From NCBI RefSeq assembly GCF_021173675.1, contig NZ_JAIHON010000001.1, positions 1-64,000 on the forward strand: DNA of 64,000 nt. The letters run 5' to 3'. A program made the translations under genes and the position numbers. This document shows, piece by piece, positions 1 to 8,513 of the stretch. How positions within the stretch are numbered: position 1 is the first letter of the stretch; each line of letters starts with the position of its first letter. Below the pieces are notes generated by a model. It was not told where the DNA came from. It made no database searches and worked only from the letters and a program-made list of their open reading frames with translations. Source of the stretch: Streptomyces lincolnensis. GTDB taxonomy: Bacteria > Actinomycetota > Actinomycetes > Streptomycetales > Streptomycetaceae.

Positions 1-2
1 AC

Positions 3-101
3 TGCCTCGACATCGCCCTGGATCACTGGACCGCCTCCGACGGCGCACTCGACCTCATCGGCCTGCTCGACGAGGCCTTCGCCGCGCTCGGTTCGTGTTA
101 G
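3..101 (+). CDS. C-terminal end of a truncated gene (TetR-like tail?)
   Basis: Only the last 32 codons lie in the window, read from base 3 and ending at a TAG at 99-101. The peptide is helical and rich in Leu, Asp and Ala, and resembles the C-terminal ligand-binding region of TetR-type regulators. No motif proves this. The codons have the G/C-rich third positions of neighbouring real genes, so the reading frame is probably genuine. The identity is a guess. Confidence 0.4.
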   Translation, partial: CLDIALDHWTASDGALDLIGLLDEAFAALGSC

Positions 102-198
102 GCCGTCCGCCGCATGACGCGGGTCCGGGTCAGTGGATCATGACCGGAGCTTCCGCCTCCGCAGCGTCCTGCTCGTCGCTCCCTGCCGCGACCCGCGA

Positions 199-336
199 GG
201 CGGTATCGGGCCGGTCTCCGTCAACGCCCACGGCGGCGGCATCGCCCGCGACCTGCCCTTCGGCGGTCACAGTCACAGGGGCATCGGCGTCGAAAACTGC
301 CTGTGGGGCCTGCACAGCTTCACCGCGACCCAGGTC
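199..336 (+). pseudogene. Aldehyde dehydrogenase C-terminal remnant
   Basis: In one frame this stretch encodes VSVNAHGGGIARDLPFGG followed by a GIGxEN motif. That is the conserved C-terminal part of NAD-dependent aldehyde dehydrogenases (usual form VNxxGG..PFGGxxxSGxGxE). The upstream catalytic parts (FTGS, ExGGK, catalytic Cys) are absent, and the surrounding frame carries no start or extended homology. It is therefore a decayed fragment of about 45 codons. The rest of 102-526 holds no gene I can support. Confidence 0.55.
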
Positions 337-526
337 AGCGCCGGCCCGGCCTGCGGCGGCCGACAGGAGACCCAACACTGACAAGTGCCGCTGCTTGGAA
401 GCAAGCAGTCCATCGTGTTGCCGTCGCCCGCAGCGGCATGCCCACCGAATGTCGGGACTCAGGGCTCGCCCAGACCCTCCGCCGGGCTGTCCGTCAGGAC
501 ATCTACGGCTGTGCGCCGTACCGCGG

Positions 527-1438
527 TCATGGAGCCTCAGCAGGCGGGGAGGAGGAGTGTGTGGTCCAGCCGTCCCGCAGTCCTTGGACCTCCGTGTCGG
601 AAGCCGGCGCAGGGGGATCGACGAAGATGTCGTACGCGAGCGTGTCGCCGACGCCGTACTTGGAGAGGTCGTTCATTCCGGCGCCGCGCAGGACATCGGC
701 GTCGATGAAGGTGTTGCCGGTGCAGTCCCGGGACGGCCGAGTGAGGATGTGCAACGCGGCATCGGCGACGATGTCCGGGGTGCGGGACTTCGCCACAGCG
801 TTGTCACCACCAAGCAGGTTCTGGACTGCCGCCGTGCTGATGTAGGTCTCGGGCCAGAGGCAGTTGGCGGCGATCCCCGCGTCGGCGTACTCGGCCGCCC
901 AGCCGAGTGTCTGCAGGGACATGCCGTACTTGGCCACCATGTAGGCGGGCGCGAAGGCTAGCCATCTGGGGTTCATGTTGAGCGGCGGCGACAGGCTGAG
1001 GATGTGCGGGTTCCGGGCCTGACGGAGGTGGGGAAGACATGCCCGGGTCAGCAGGTGACTGCCGCGGAGCTGAATCGCCATCATGAGGTCGAAACGCTTT
1101 GTGGGCAGTTCCTCGGTGGCGCTCAGCGCGATCGCGCTCGCGTTGTTCACACAGATGTCGATGCCACCGAAGTGGTCGACGGTCCTCGCTACGGCCCCTG
1201 CGACCGACTCCTCGTCCCTCACGTCCCCGACGATGGGGAGAGCTTTGCCGCCGGCCGCCTCGATCTCCGCGGCGGCGGTGTGCACTGTGCCCGGCAGGCG
1301 CGGGTCAGGCACGTCGGTCTTTGCCAGCAAAGCCACATTGGCGCCCTGACGGGCGGCGGCGACGGCGATGGCCAAACCGATGCCGCGAGAACCGCCTGAG
1401 ATCAGGATCGTGGGTCCCCGGAGGGCCATGTCACTCAT
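527..1438 (-). CDS. SDR family oxidoreductase (HSDL2-like)
   Basis: A 303-aa classical short-chain dehydrogenase/reductase. The Rossmann cofactor loop GGSRGIG lies near residue 15, the NNAS motif near residue 96, and the catalytic YMVAK (Tyr-x3-Lys) near residue 170. A C-terminal extension past the usual 250 residues, and a run of differences after the nucleotide loop, recall the hydroxysteroid dehydrogenase-like 2 subgroup. The start ATG follows AAGGAGG. It is the last gene of a minus-strand operon, 70 bp after the indolepyruvate oxidoreductase, so it probably oxidises or reduces an intermediate of that pathway. The substrate is unknown. Confidence 0.85.
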   Translation of the reverse strand: MSDMALRGPTILISGGSRGIGLAIAVAAARQGANVALLAKTDVPDPRLPGTVHTAAAEIEAAGGKALPIVGDVRDEESVAGAVARTVDHFGGIDICVNNASAIALSATEELPTKRFDLMMAIQLRGSHLLTRACLPHLRQARNPHILSLSPPLNMNPRWLAFAPAYMVAKYGMSLQTLGWAAEYADAGIAANCLWPETYISTAAVQNLLGGDNAVAKSRTPDIVADAALHILTRPSRDCTGNTFIDADVLRGAGMNDLSKYGVGDTLAYDIFVDPPAPASDTEVQGLRDGWTTHSSSPPAEAP

Positions 1439-1508
1439 CTGTTCTTCCCTCCTTGGGGATTCGTGGTCGAGCGGAAGGCGTCGTTGTGACGCAGGAGGGA
1501 GCAGTGGG

Positions 1509-4500
1509 TCAGGAAAGCCCCAGTTCGGCCAGCCGGGCGCGGTAGCGGTCGACGTTCGCGAGCTTGACGTCCTCGTAGCCGCGAACCATGTCGGCGGCTT
1601 CTGCCGCGGCCACCGCCGTGCTGTATGACTCCTCAGTCAACTCTTTGGCGAGGCGAAGCACTGTCGTACGGTAGGAGTCGCGCAGTTGACGCTCCAGTTT
1701 GCGCACTGCCAGGTGGCCGAAGGGGTCGAACGGGGTGTCTCGCAGGACGCGGCCCTTGGCCAGCATCCTCAGCACCGGGCGCATCCAGGGGCCGAAGGCG
1801 ATCTTCTTCTGGCGTCCCATCGCCTTGAGGATCGGCGGATGCAGCCGGTAGCGCGGCTTCACCCCGCCGGGAACCTCGGCCTGCAGTTGTGCCTCGAAGA
1901 CGGGGTCGATCAGCAGCCGGGCCACCTCGTACTCGTCCTTGTACGCAGTGAGTTTGTACAGCCCTCGAGCGACGGCCTCACTGAACGCCGTGTCCTGCCC
2001 CACTGCGCGTTCCGCGCGCCACACGGTCAGCATGTCGGTGACGTAGCGCTGTGCAACGCTCTTGCTCTGATAGCCGATCAGCTGGGTGGCTCGGATGCCG
2101 GCGAGGCGCCGGGTCTCGCCCGTCAGGTCGCCCAGGTCGATGTCGGCCAGCGCCTTCGGCGTGCTCGCGGGCCGATCCGAGCCCACGGCTGCCGCGAAGG
2201 CGGTGGCGTCGGCGGCGGCGACACGGCCCCACCGGAAGGCGGCGATGTTGTTCTTCACCGCGACGCCGTTGACCTCGATCGCCCACTCGATTGCCGCGGC
2301 CGACATCGGCAGCACACCAGCCTGATAAGCGGCGCCCACCAGAAGGAAGTTCGCCGGCATGCCGTCGCCGAACAGCGCCTGGGCCGCCGCAGTCGTGTCG
2401 AGGGGCAGCACGTCCTTGGTGCACCGGATGAACCGCGAGAGCAGCTCGTCGGCGTCAGGAGGGGTGAGCGAGGCGTCGCGCACCTGCGCGCCGGTCGGAA
2501 GGGCGCTGGTGGAGACGACGGCGACGGTGTGTTCGGGCGACGCGAACGCGAGGTTCTTGGCGTCGGCGCCGACCAGAGCGTCGAAGGCGAGGTAGCAGGC
2601 AACCTCGCCGCCGACCCGGTTCGCCGGTTCGAGGACACTGTCCCGGTGCGCGATCCGCAAGTGCGAGACGACCGGCCCGGCCTTCTGGGACAGTCCGGTC
2701 TGGTCGAGGCCGTTCACGGCCAGCCCATCGCGGATCGCGGCAGTGGCGAGCACCTGGTTCACCGTGACGATCCCGGTGCCACCGATGCCGGCGAGGAAGA
2801 CATCGGACGTGCCGTGCGGCGTCGTCCGGAGCGGCTCTGCCACGGCGGTGGGGTCTGGGCGCTGCGGCGCGGACCGTTTGGACGGCCTTCTGGGTGGCAG
2901 CTCGATCATCATGAACGATGGACAGTCACCGTCGAGGCACGAGTAGTCGGTGTTGCAGGAGCTCTGGTCGATGCGCGTCTTGCGGCCGAACTCCGTGTCC
3001 ACCGGCTGCACCGAAAGGCAGTTGCTCTTGACCCCGCAGTCCCCGCACCCCTCGCAGACCGCCTCGTTGATGACGACCCGAGTACGGCGGACGGGCTGTG
3101 CGCCCCGCTTGCGCAGGCGCCTCGCCTCGGCGGCGCACTGCTGGTCGTAGATGAGGACCGAGACACCCTTCACCTCGGCCAGCACCTTCTGTGCCTCGTC
3201 GAAACGGTCCCGGTGCCACAGGGCCACACCGGCCGGCAGCTTCGGCAGGCGACGGTAGCGCTCGGGTTCGTCCGCGCAGATGATGATCTTGTTGACGCCC
3301 TCCGCGAGCAGCTTCGCGGCGATTGCGGGCACTTCCAGACCACCGGCGGCATCCTGACCGCCCGTCAGGGCGACGGCCTTGTTGTAGAGCAGCTTGAAGG
3401 TGATCGACACACCTGCGGACACACATGCCTGTACGGCGAGCTGTCCGGAATGCGCGAAGGTGCCGTCCCCCATGTTCTGGTACAGGTGAGGGGCCGTCGT
3501 GAACGCTGCCTGGCCGATCCACTGGGCGCCTTCCCCGCCCATCTGGGTCAGCGACACCACATCCGATTCCGGACGCCCGTCGAGCGTGACCATCCCGTGG
3601 CAGCCGATGCCTCCGGCGGCGACCGATCCGTCGGGGACCAGCGTCGAGCGGCTGTGCGGACAGCCCGAGCAGAAGTACGGGGTGCGTCCCGTCGACAGCA
3701 ACTCAAGGACCGGCGGTTCGCGGCGCGACGGCGCGAGGTCGACCCGTCCGCGCAGCACTCTGCGCAGCGGTCCTTCCAGGCTCCGCGCGTTCAGGTCACC
3801 GGTGACGGGCACCAGCGGCCGTCCGTCCGCGTCCGCCGCGCCGAGCACGAGCGGCGCGGCGGACATGCCGTACAGCACGTCACGCACCGCGCGCTCAATG
3901 AACGGCTCCTTCTCCTCAACGACGAGAACCGTTTTGAGGCCGGCGGCGAACGCGCGCACCTTGTCACGCTCGAGAGGGTGGATCATGCCGAGGCGCAGCA
4001 ACCGGATACCGGCACGCCGCAGAGCCGTCTCGCCGTCCCCTTCGTCGAGTCCGACGTCGCGCAGTGTCTGGCGCACGTCCGCGTAGGTCTTGCCGCCCGC
4101 GATGATCCCGAGCCAGGCATCGGGGGTGTCGACCTCCACGGTGTTGATCGGGTTGGCGGCGAGAAAGGCCCGCACCATCGCAGCCCGTGGCCCGTGCAGC
4201 TGCTCCTCCGCCCGCAGGGACGCAGGCGGGGTGAGGCTGGGGTACTGCCGGTAGGTCCAGGGCTTGCCCTCCCACTCCAGCTCCGGAACGGTTACCTCGA
4301 CTTCACCCACTGAGCCGTCGACGGTGTAGATGCCGTCGGCGACGTCCGTGGTGATCTTCATTCCGACCCACATGCCGGACGCACGCGACAGGGCCACGCC
4401 GTAGCGGCCGAGACGCACGATGTCCGCGGCGTCGGCCGGGTAGAGCACCGGCAGCCCGTAGGAGGCGAGTGCCTGCTCGCTCGTGCAGGGGATGGTTGAG

Positions 4501-4976
4501 GACTTGCAGGCCGGGTCATCGCCCGCTAGGACGAGTACACCGCCGTGGGGGTGCGCTCCGCTGATGTTCGCGTGCCGGAACGCGTCCCCGGACCGGTCGA
4601 CGCCCGGGGCCTTCCCGTACCAGATGCCCACTGCACCATCGACCGTGCGCGCGTGCCCGGGCACCTCCAGCTGACTGCCCCACACCGAGGTGGCCGCGAG
4701 TTCCTCGTTGACGGCGGGTACCAGCTTCAGGGCGGCGGTCTCTGTGAGTTCCGATGCCTTCGCCAGGGTCATGTCCAGCCCGGCGAGCGGGCTGCCCTGG
4801 TAGCCGGACACGAAGGTCGCGGTGGTCAGGCCGGTTGCGTCGTCGGCGGCGTGCTGTTCGACCAGCAGCCGGGCGATCGCCTGGACTCCGGTCACCGGCA
4901 CCGGTCCGGCACCCGGTCGGTAGCGGGCAGACAGGTCGAGTTCGGCGGGCGGCCTTGGTGTGGTTGTCTGCGACAA
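1509..4976 (-). CDS. Indolepyruvate ferredoxin oxidoreductase family protein (fused alpha/gamma)
   Basis: A 1155-aa single-chain 2-oxoacid:ferredoxin oxidoreductase. From N to C terminus come a pyrimidine-binding half (GYQGSPLAGLD near residue 58), a TPP-binding half (CSGCPHS and GGIGCHGM near residues 440-465), a Cys-rich iron-sulfur insert (CEGCGDCGVKSNC), the gamma-type domain (GIGGTGIVTVN) and a long C-terminal region. The family decarboxylates indolepyruvate and other aryl pyruvates to acyl-CoA and reduces ferredoxin. The start is TTG at 4976, with AAGGA about 8 bases upstream; no ATG fits better. It lies 15 bp after the FAH-family gene, in an operon that also encodes a ferredoxin. This suggests oxidation of an aromatic 2-oxoacid in the cytoplasm. 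Confidence 0.92.
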   Translation of the reverse strand: MSQTTTPRPPAELDLSARYRPGAGPVPVTGVQAIARLLVEQHAADDATGLTTATFVSGYQGSPLAGLDMTLAKASELTETAALKLVPAVNEELAATSVWGSQLEVPGHARTVDGAVGIWYGKAPGVDRSGDAFRHANISGAHPHGGVLVLAGDDPACKSSTIPCTSEQALASYGLPVLYPADAADIVRLGRYGVALSRASGMWVGMKITTDVADGIYTVDGSVGEVEVTVPELEWEGKPWTYRQYPSLTPPASLRAEEQLHGPRAAMVRAFLAANPINTVEVDTPDAWLGIIAGGKTYADVRQTLRDVGLDEGDGETALRRAGIRLLRLGMIHPLERDKVRAFAAGLKTVLVVEEKEPFIERAVRDVLYGMSAAPLVLGAADADGRPLVPVTGDLNARSLEGPLRRVLRGRVDLAPSRREPPVLELLSTGRTPYFCSGCPHSRSTLVPDGSVAAGGIGCHGMVTLDGRPESDVVSLTQMGGEGAQWIGQAAFTTAPHLYQNMGDGTFAHSGQLAVQACVSAGVSITFKLLYNKAVALTGGQDAAGGLEVPAIAAKLLAEGVNKIIICADEPERYRRLPKLPAGVALWHRDRFDEAQKVLAEVKGVSVLIYDQQCAAEARRLRKRGAQPVRRTRVVINEAVCEGCGDCGVKSNCLSVQPVDTEFGRKTRIDQSSCNTDYSCLDGDCPSFMMIELPPRRPSKRSAPQRPDPTAVAEPLRTTPHGTSDVFLAGIGGTGIVTVNQVLATAAIRDGLAVNGLDQTGLSQKAGPVVSHLRIAHRDSVLEPANRVGGEVACYLAFDALVGADAKNLAFASPEHTVAVVSTSALPTGAQVRDASLTPPDADELLSRFIRCTKDVLPLDTTAAAQALFGDGMPANFLLVGAAYQAGVLPMSAAAIEWAIEVNGVAVKNNIAAFRWGRVAAADATAFAAAVGSDRPASTPKALADIDLGDLTGETRRLAGIRATQLIGYQSKSVAQRYVTDMLTVWRAERAVGQDTAFSEAVARGLYKLTAYKDEYEVARLLIDPVFEAQLQAEVPGGVKPRYRLHPPILKAMGRQKKIAFGPWMRPVLRMLAKGRVLRDTPFDPFGHLAVRKLERQLRDSYRTTVLRLAKELTEESYSTAVAAAEAADMVRGYEDVKLANVDRYRARLAELGLS

Positions 4977-4991
4977 GGATCCGTCCTTCCC

Positions 4992-5915
4992 TCAGCTCGC
5001 GACCGGAACGGCGGCGGGAACGATCCGGTTGGTGAGTGTGCCGATACCGGTCACCTCGATGGCGACCTCGTCTCCCGCGCGGAGGTAGCGTGGCGGCTTC
5101 TGCCCCGCGCCGACCCCGGCCGGGGTGCCCGTGCTCAGGAGGTCGCCCGGCGCGAAGCTGTAGTAGCGGGACATCTCCTCGACGAGCTGCGGAATCCCCA
5201 CGACGAGGTCGGTGATGTGGGCGTCCTGCATCACGGTGCCGTTGAGCCGGGTCGTCAGCCGCAGGGCGCCGGGGTCGGGGACCTCGTCCGCGGTCAGGAT
5301 CGCGGGGCCGACGGGGGCGAAGGTGGGGAACTGTTTGCCCATGAGCATCTCGATGACCGACCAGCGGCCCTCGATCGGTGTGGCGGCCGTGAGAAACGCC
5401 CTCACCCCGTCACGGGCGGAGACGTCGTTGAGGATCGTGTAGCCCGCGACGTAGTCCATGGCCTGGTGCGCACTCACCCGGTGGCACTCGCGGCCGAACA
5501 CCACGCACAGCTCACCCTCGAAATCGACCATCTCGGGGAATTCGGGCGGCAGGACGATGGGTTCGTCCGGACCCGTCACGGCGTTCGGGCTCTTGATGAA
5601 TGACGGCGCCTTCTCAGGTACGGAGTCGCCCATCTCCTCGAGGTGACTTCGGTAGTTGCCACCGGCGCACAGGATCAGCGCGCCGGGCCGGATCGGCGCA
5701 TGCAGGCGCACGTCACTTCGAGGGATGTGCGGCAGGTCGTCGTTGTCGGTCGCCTGCATGACCCGCTCACGGATGTCGTCCCATGCGACGAGCATGTCCG
5801 GGACCGAGGCAGGGGCGCCCGGACCCAGGACGGTGTCGGCGGGCAGGACGGCGTCGCCGACCAGGAAGCCCGGCCGAGGGCTGCTGCCCGGTGTCGAGAA
5901 AGACACGATGTTCAT
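4992..5915 (-). CDS. Fumarylacetoacetate hydrolase (FAH) family protein
   Basis: A 307-aa FAH-fold protein. The signature runs NYRSHLEEMG, then FIKSPNAVTGPDEPIVLPPE, then the metal-binding DFEGELCVVFGRE, and near the end the STGTPAGVGAG loop. Members hydrolyse or hydrate C-C bonds of ring-cleavage products such as 2-hydroxymuconate derivatives. The start is placed at the ATG at 5915-5913, which overlaps the TGA of the ferredoxin reductase gene by four bases (ATGA). A longer reading from 5969 would add 18 untypical residues inside the upstream gene. Position and coupling suggest it processes the product of the nearby VOC protein. Confidence 0.9.
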   Translation of the reverse strand: MNIVSFSTPGSSPRPGFLVGDAVLPADTVLGPGAPASVPDMLVAWDDIRERVMQATDNDDLPHIPRSDVRLHAPIRPGALILCAGGNYRSHLEEMGDSVPEKAPSFIKSPNAVTGPDEPIVLPPEFPEMVDFEGELCVVFGRECHRVSAHQAMDYVAGYTILNDVSARDGVRAFLTAATPIEGRWSVIEMLMGKQFPTFAPVGPAILTADEVPDPGALRLTTRLNGTVMQDAHITDLVVGIPQLVEEMSRYYSFAPGDLLSTGTPAGVGAGQKPPRYLRAGDEVAIEVTGIGTLTNRIVPAAVPVAS

Positions 5916-7147
5916 GCTTGAGCTCCGAGCGTGTCGAGATCCGGTGTGCCTGCGACCACTGACTGCCACCGCGGCGGATCGGACAGCAGGCGGCGCATTT
6001 TCTGGAACTCGCGCATGCGGCCCAGCGCGATCACTCCGGCGAGATCGGGGCCGCGCCGTACCAGGGCGAGGTATGCCTCGGTGTCGGGTCCGCCGTCGAC
6101 GAAGCGCACCTCGTCGCCATAGGTGACACCGGCGATCTGCAGCCGGGCGCCGTGCTGGTCGGTCCAGATGAAGGGCACGTCCCGGTAAGGGACGGTAATG
6201 CCGAGCAGGTCGCGGGCGACGTGGGCAGCCTGGCGATGGGCCGAGGTCCAGTGCTGAAGGCGCACGAGCGCGCCGGTGGCGCTGTCACGGCGACGGGCGA
6301 TGTCGCCGATGGCGTAGACGCCCTCCGCTGGGGTGCGCAGACCCTCGTCGGTGTGGACGCCGTCGCTGAGCTGCAGACCGGACCGGTCCAGCCAGCCGGT
6401 CTCCGGTGCGCCACCGAGACCGAGCACGACGATGCCAGCGGGCAGCCGCGTGCCGTCCGCAAGCTCGACGGACTCGACGCTGCCCTGGCCGTGCAGAGCG
6501 GCCACCGTCCGGCCGCAGATCACTCGCACACCACTGGCTTCATGCAGACGTTCGAGGGGACGGGACAGGCCGGGGGTCAGGACGCTGGGCAGGAGGTTCC
6601 CGCCGCCCTCGACGATCGTCACGTCGAGCCCCTGTTCGCCCGCCGAGGTGGCGACCTCTCCGCCGATGAAGCCACCGCCGACGACGACAACCGGGCCGGG
6701 CTTTGTTCTCAGTGCGTCCCGCAGCGCCCGGGCGTCGGCGAGCGATCTCAGCGTGTGCACCCCGTCGAGCCCGACGAACGCCGCAGGGCGCCGAGGGGCG
6801 ACGCCGGTCGCCAGCACAAGCCGATCGTAGGCAAGCTCGTCGGCGCCGTCAGCGGCAGAGCGCACGGCGACACGCCTGCGGGCGGTGTCGAGGCCGACAG
6901 CCCTGGTCGACAGCCGGAGCTCGACCCGCAGTTCCGTTATCCGGTCGGCGCTCCAGAGCCTGAAGTCGTCCTCGTCGAAGACGCCGGTGAGGAATTCCTT
7001 CGACAGCGGCGGACGGTCGTAGGGCAGTTCGGGGTCGGCGTCGACGACCGTCAGGGCGCCCTCGAAGCCGTTCTCGCGCAGCGACTCCACGACCCGGACA
7101 CCTGCGATTCCCGCTCCCACGACGACGACGCGTTGCGCAGTGCTCAT
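5912..7147 (-). CDS. FAD-dependent NAD(P)H:ferredoxin reductase
   Basis: A 411-aa reductase of the putidaredoxin/rubredoxin reductase class. It has an N-terminal FAD GxGxxG (VVVGAGIAG), PYDRPPLSKEFL near residue 45, a second dinucleotide-binding GGGFIGGEVA for NAD(P)H near residue 150, and the FAD-contact GDIA near residue 275. Such enzymes pass electrons to [2Fe-2S] ferredoxins for oxygenases. The ATG at 7147 is preferred over a GTG at 7189, which would overlap the end of the VOC gene and add 14 residues before the conserved strand. Its 3' end overlaps the FAH gene by four bases. A ferredoxin partner lies two genes upstream, but no terminal oxygenase is present in the operon. Confidence 0.9.
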   Translation of the reverse strand: MSTAQRVVVVGAGIAGVRVVESLRENGFEGALTVVDADPELPYDRPPLSKEFLTGVFDEDDFRLWSADRITELRVELRLSTRAVGLDTARRRVAVRSAADGADELAYDRLVLATGVAPRRPAAFVGLDGVHTLRSLADARALRDALRTKPGPVVVVGGGFIGGEVATSAGEQGLDVTIVEGGGNLLPSVLTPGLSRPLERLHEASGVRVICGRTVAALHGQGSVESVELADGTRLPAGIVVLGLGGAPETGWLDRSGLQLSDGVHTDEGLRTPAEGVYAIGDIARRRDSATGALVRLQHWTSAHRQAAHVARDLLGITVPYRDVPFIWTDQHGARLQIAGVTYGDEVRFVDGGPDTEAYLALVRRGPDLAGVIALGRMREFQKMRRLLSDPPRWQSVVAGTPDLDTLGAQA

Positions 7148-7154
7148 GCGGTGA

Positions 7155-7691
7155 TCACGCGTCCCCGGGGCGGGAAGCTTGTTCGTCACTGCCGGTGTGC
7201 TCCAGCGCGTCCAGGTCGATGTCGGTCCGGCCGGTGATGTCTAGTGCGGGGTTCTCATACATCGGGGCGTAACCACGCGGGCCGAAGTGCACGATCTCCC
7301 ACCAGTTGCCGTCGCAGTCGGCGAAGTAGAACGAGTAGGTCCCGTGCTGCATGAGCGGCTTGGTGACGCGCCCGATCCCGTATTCGCTCTTGTTCGCCAC
7401 AAGGGCGGCATAGGCGTCGTCGACGGCCTCGACACTCGGGACATCGAGGCCGTTGTGGTCGAGTAGGCCCATCGTGCTGGGCTGCCCCGTCTCGACGACA
7501 GCGTAAGTGTGATCGCTGCCCAGGCGGATCAGCATCGACACGGGGCTGGTCTGGATCACCTCCAAGCCGAGGACCTCCTCGTAGAAGCGCCGCGACTTCT
7601 GCAGGTCGAGAGATGTGAGCGTGCCGTGGGAGATCATTCCGACGGGGACGAGCGGTTTTTCGGTACGGCAACTGGTGGTGATCTGGGGCAT
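7155..7691 (-). CDS. VOC family protein (extradiol dioxygenase-like)
   Basis: A 178-aa vicinal-oxygen-chelate protein with paired beta-alpha-beta-beta-beta modules. Likely metal ligands are the His in ISHGTLTSLD (near residue 22), the His in MQHGTYSFYF, and the Glu in NWWEIVHFG (near residue 133). The YFADCDGNWWEI segment is typical of glyoxalase/dioxygenase folds. A tail of about 35 residues after the fold has no clear match. AAGGGAAA lies 6 bases before the ATG. It could be a ring-cleavage dioxygenase acting before the FAH-family hydrolase, but single-pair VOC proteins also include isomerases and binding proteins. Confidence 0.75.
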   Translation of the reverse strand: MPQITTSCRTEKPLVPVGMISHGTLTSLDLQKSRRFYEEVLGLEVIQTSPVSMLIRLGSDHTYAVVETGQPSTMGLLDHNGLDVPSVEAVDDAYAALVANKSEYGIGRVTKPLMQHGTYSFYFADCDGNWWEIVHFGPRGYAPMYENPALDITGRTDIDLDALEHTGSDEQASRPGDA

Positions 7692-7735
7692 GACATTTCC
7701 CTTCGTGTGCCGACGCGGTGGGCCTGAGGGCGCGG

Positions 7736-8047
7736 CTATTTACGCGTGGCGACCGTGAGCTCCAGGCCGTCCAGTGCGGGCGTGTAGACGATCTGACAAG
7801 CCAGGCGGGAGTTCGGCTGCCGGTCCGGCAGCGTCTCGAGCATTTCCTCCTCGTACTGGTCAATCGGTTCGAGCAGGTCCCACTGATCGGGCCGGACCGT
7901 GACATGGCACGTGCCGCACACGGCGTTGCCGCCGCAGACGCCGATGACCCCTACCTTGAGAGGGCGAAGCTGGAGCATGAGGCTGTCGCGGGTGTTGACG
8001 TCGACCTCGCGACGCGTCTGGTCACGGCCATGTACCACAATCGTCAT
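7736..8047 (-). CDS. [2Fe-2S] ferredoxin
   Basis: A 103-aa adrenodoxin/putidaredoxin-type ferredoxin. Cluster cysteines are Cys38, Cys44 and Cys47 (CGGNAVCGTC) and Cys84 (RLACQ), the standard C-x5-C-x2-C...C pattern. AAGGAGG precedes the ATG. It is the first gene of the minus-strand operon and very likely accepts electrons from the FAD reductase three kilobases downstream. The operon also holds a ferredoxin-dependent 2-oxoacid oxidoreductase, although those normally use [4Fe-4S] ferredoxins. The terminal acceptor, perhaps a P450 or Rieske oxygenase, must be encoded elsewhere. Confidence 0.92.
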   Translation of the reverse strand: MTIVVHGRDQTRREVDVNTRDSLMLQLRPLKVGVIGVCGGNAVCGTCHVTVRPDQWDLLEPIDQYEEEMLETLPDRQPNSRLACQIVYTPALDGLELTVATRK

Positions 8048-8513
8048 CAGGTCCTCCTTGTCCGCTGCGACTCATTGCACAGGCAGGCGGCGTCCGGTCG
8101 CATCGGAGGATGCGCGGAAAGCCCTGAGTCAAATGACGTAGCGTGCGAAGACCAGAGTCGAGTGCGGTCCGGCCGGAAGAACACGGCACTGATCAGCCAT
8201 GACGTGCGGTTCCGACGGCGTCAGCGCTATGTTCACCGGTCCGAGTACCACCCCGCCCGGCCGTGCCCGTCCCCGCACGGAGTCCGCCCGCGGGTCTGCC
8301 CGGTCGCGCCTTCCGTGCGGGGTCGCATTCCGGCGAACGGCGTACTCGGCTCAGCAGAGAACGTATGCAAAACTGTCAGATCAGCCTCGCCCTCCCAGCC
8401 ACCTACCAGCACCGGAGCTGCGCACGGATCGTGCCGGGCGTCCGGCATATTCAGCGCGAGGTTCACGAGTATCGAGAGTGCCGAGGGTGCGATATGCGGC
8501 AAGGAGGCCTCGT
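8048..8513. other. 466-bp divergent intergenic region
   Basis: This stretch separates the ferredoxin operon (minus) from the kinase gene (plus) and must hold both promoters. An open frame runs through it into the kinase gene, but its codons lack the usual bias and it gives no recognisable domain. I see no long palindrome or RNA gene. AAGGAGG at 8501-8507 is the ribosome site of the kinase. Confidence 0.5.

Noticed and set aside
1686-4313. 875-aa open frame on the plus strand
   Set aside because: It lies fully antisense to the indolepyruvate oxidoreductase gene. Its composition (His/Arg/Gly-rich, no domain) is what a GC-rich gene produces in its opposite frame.
8199-8513. N-terminal extension of the kinase from an upstream ATG
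   Set aside because: The added residues have no domain, and the internal ATG at 8514 has an excellent ribosome site.
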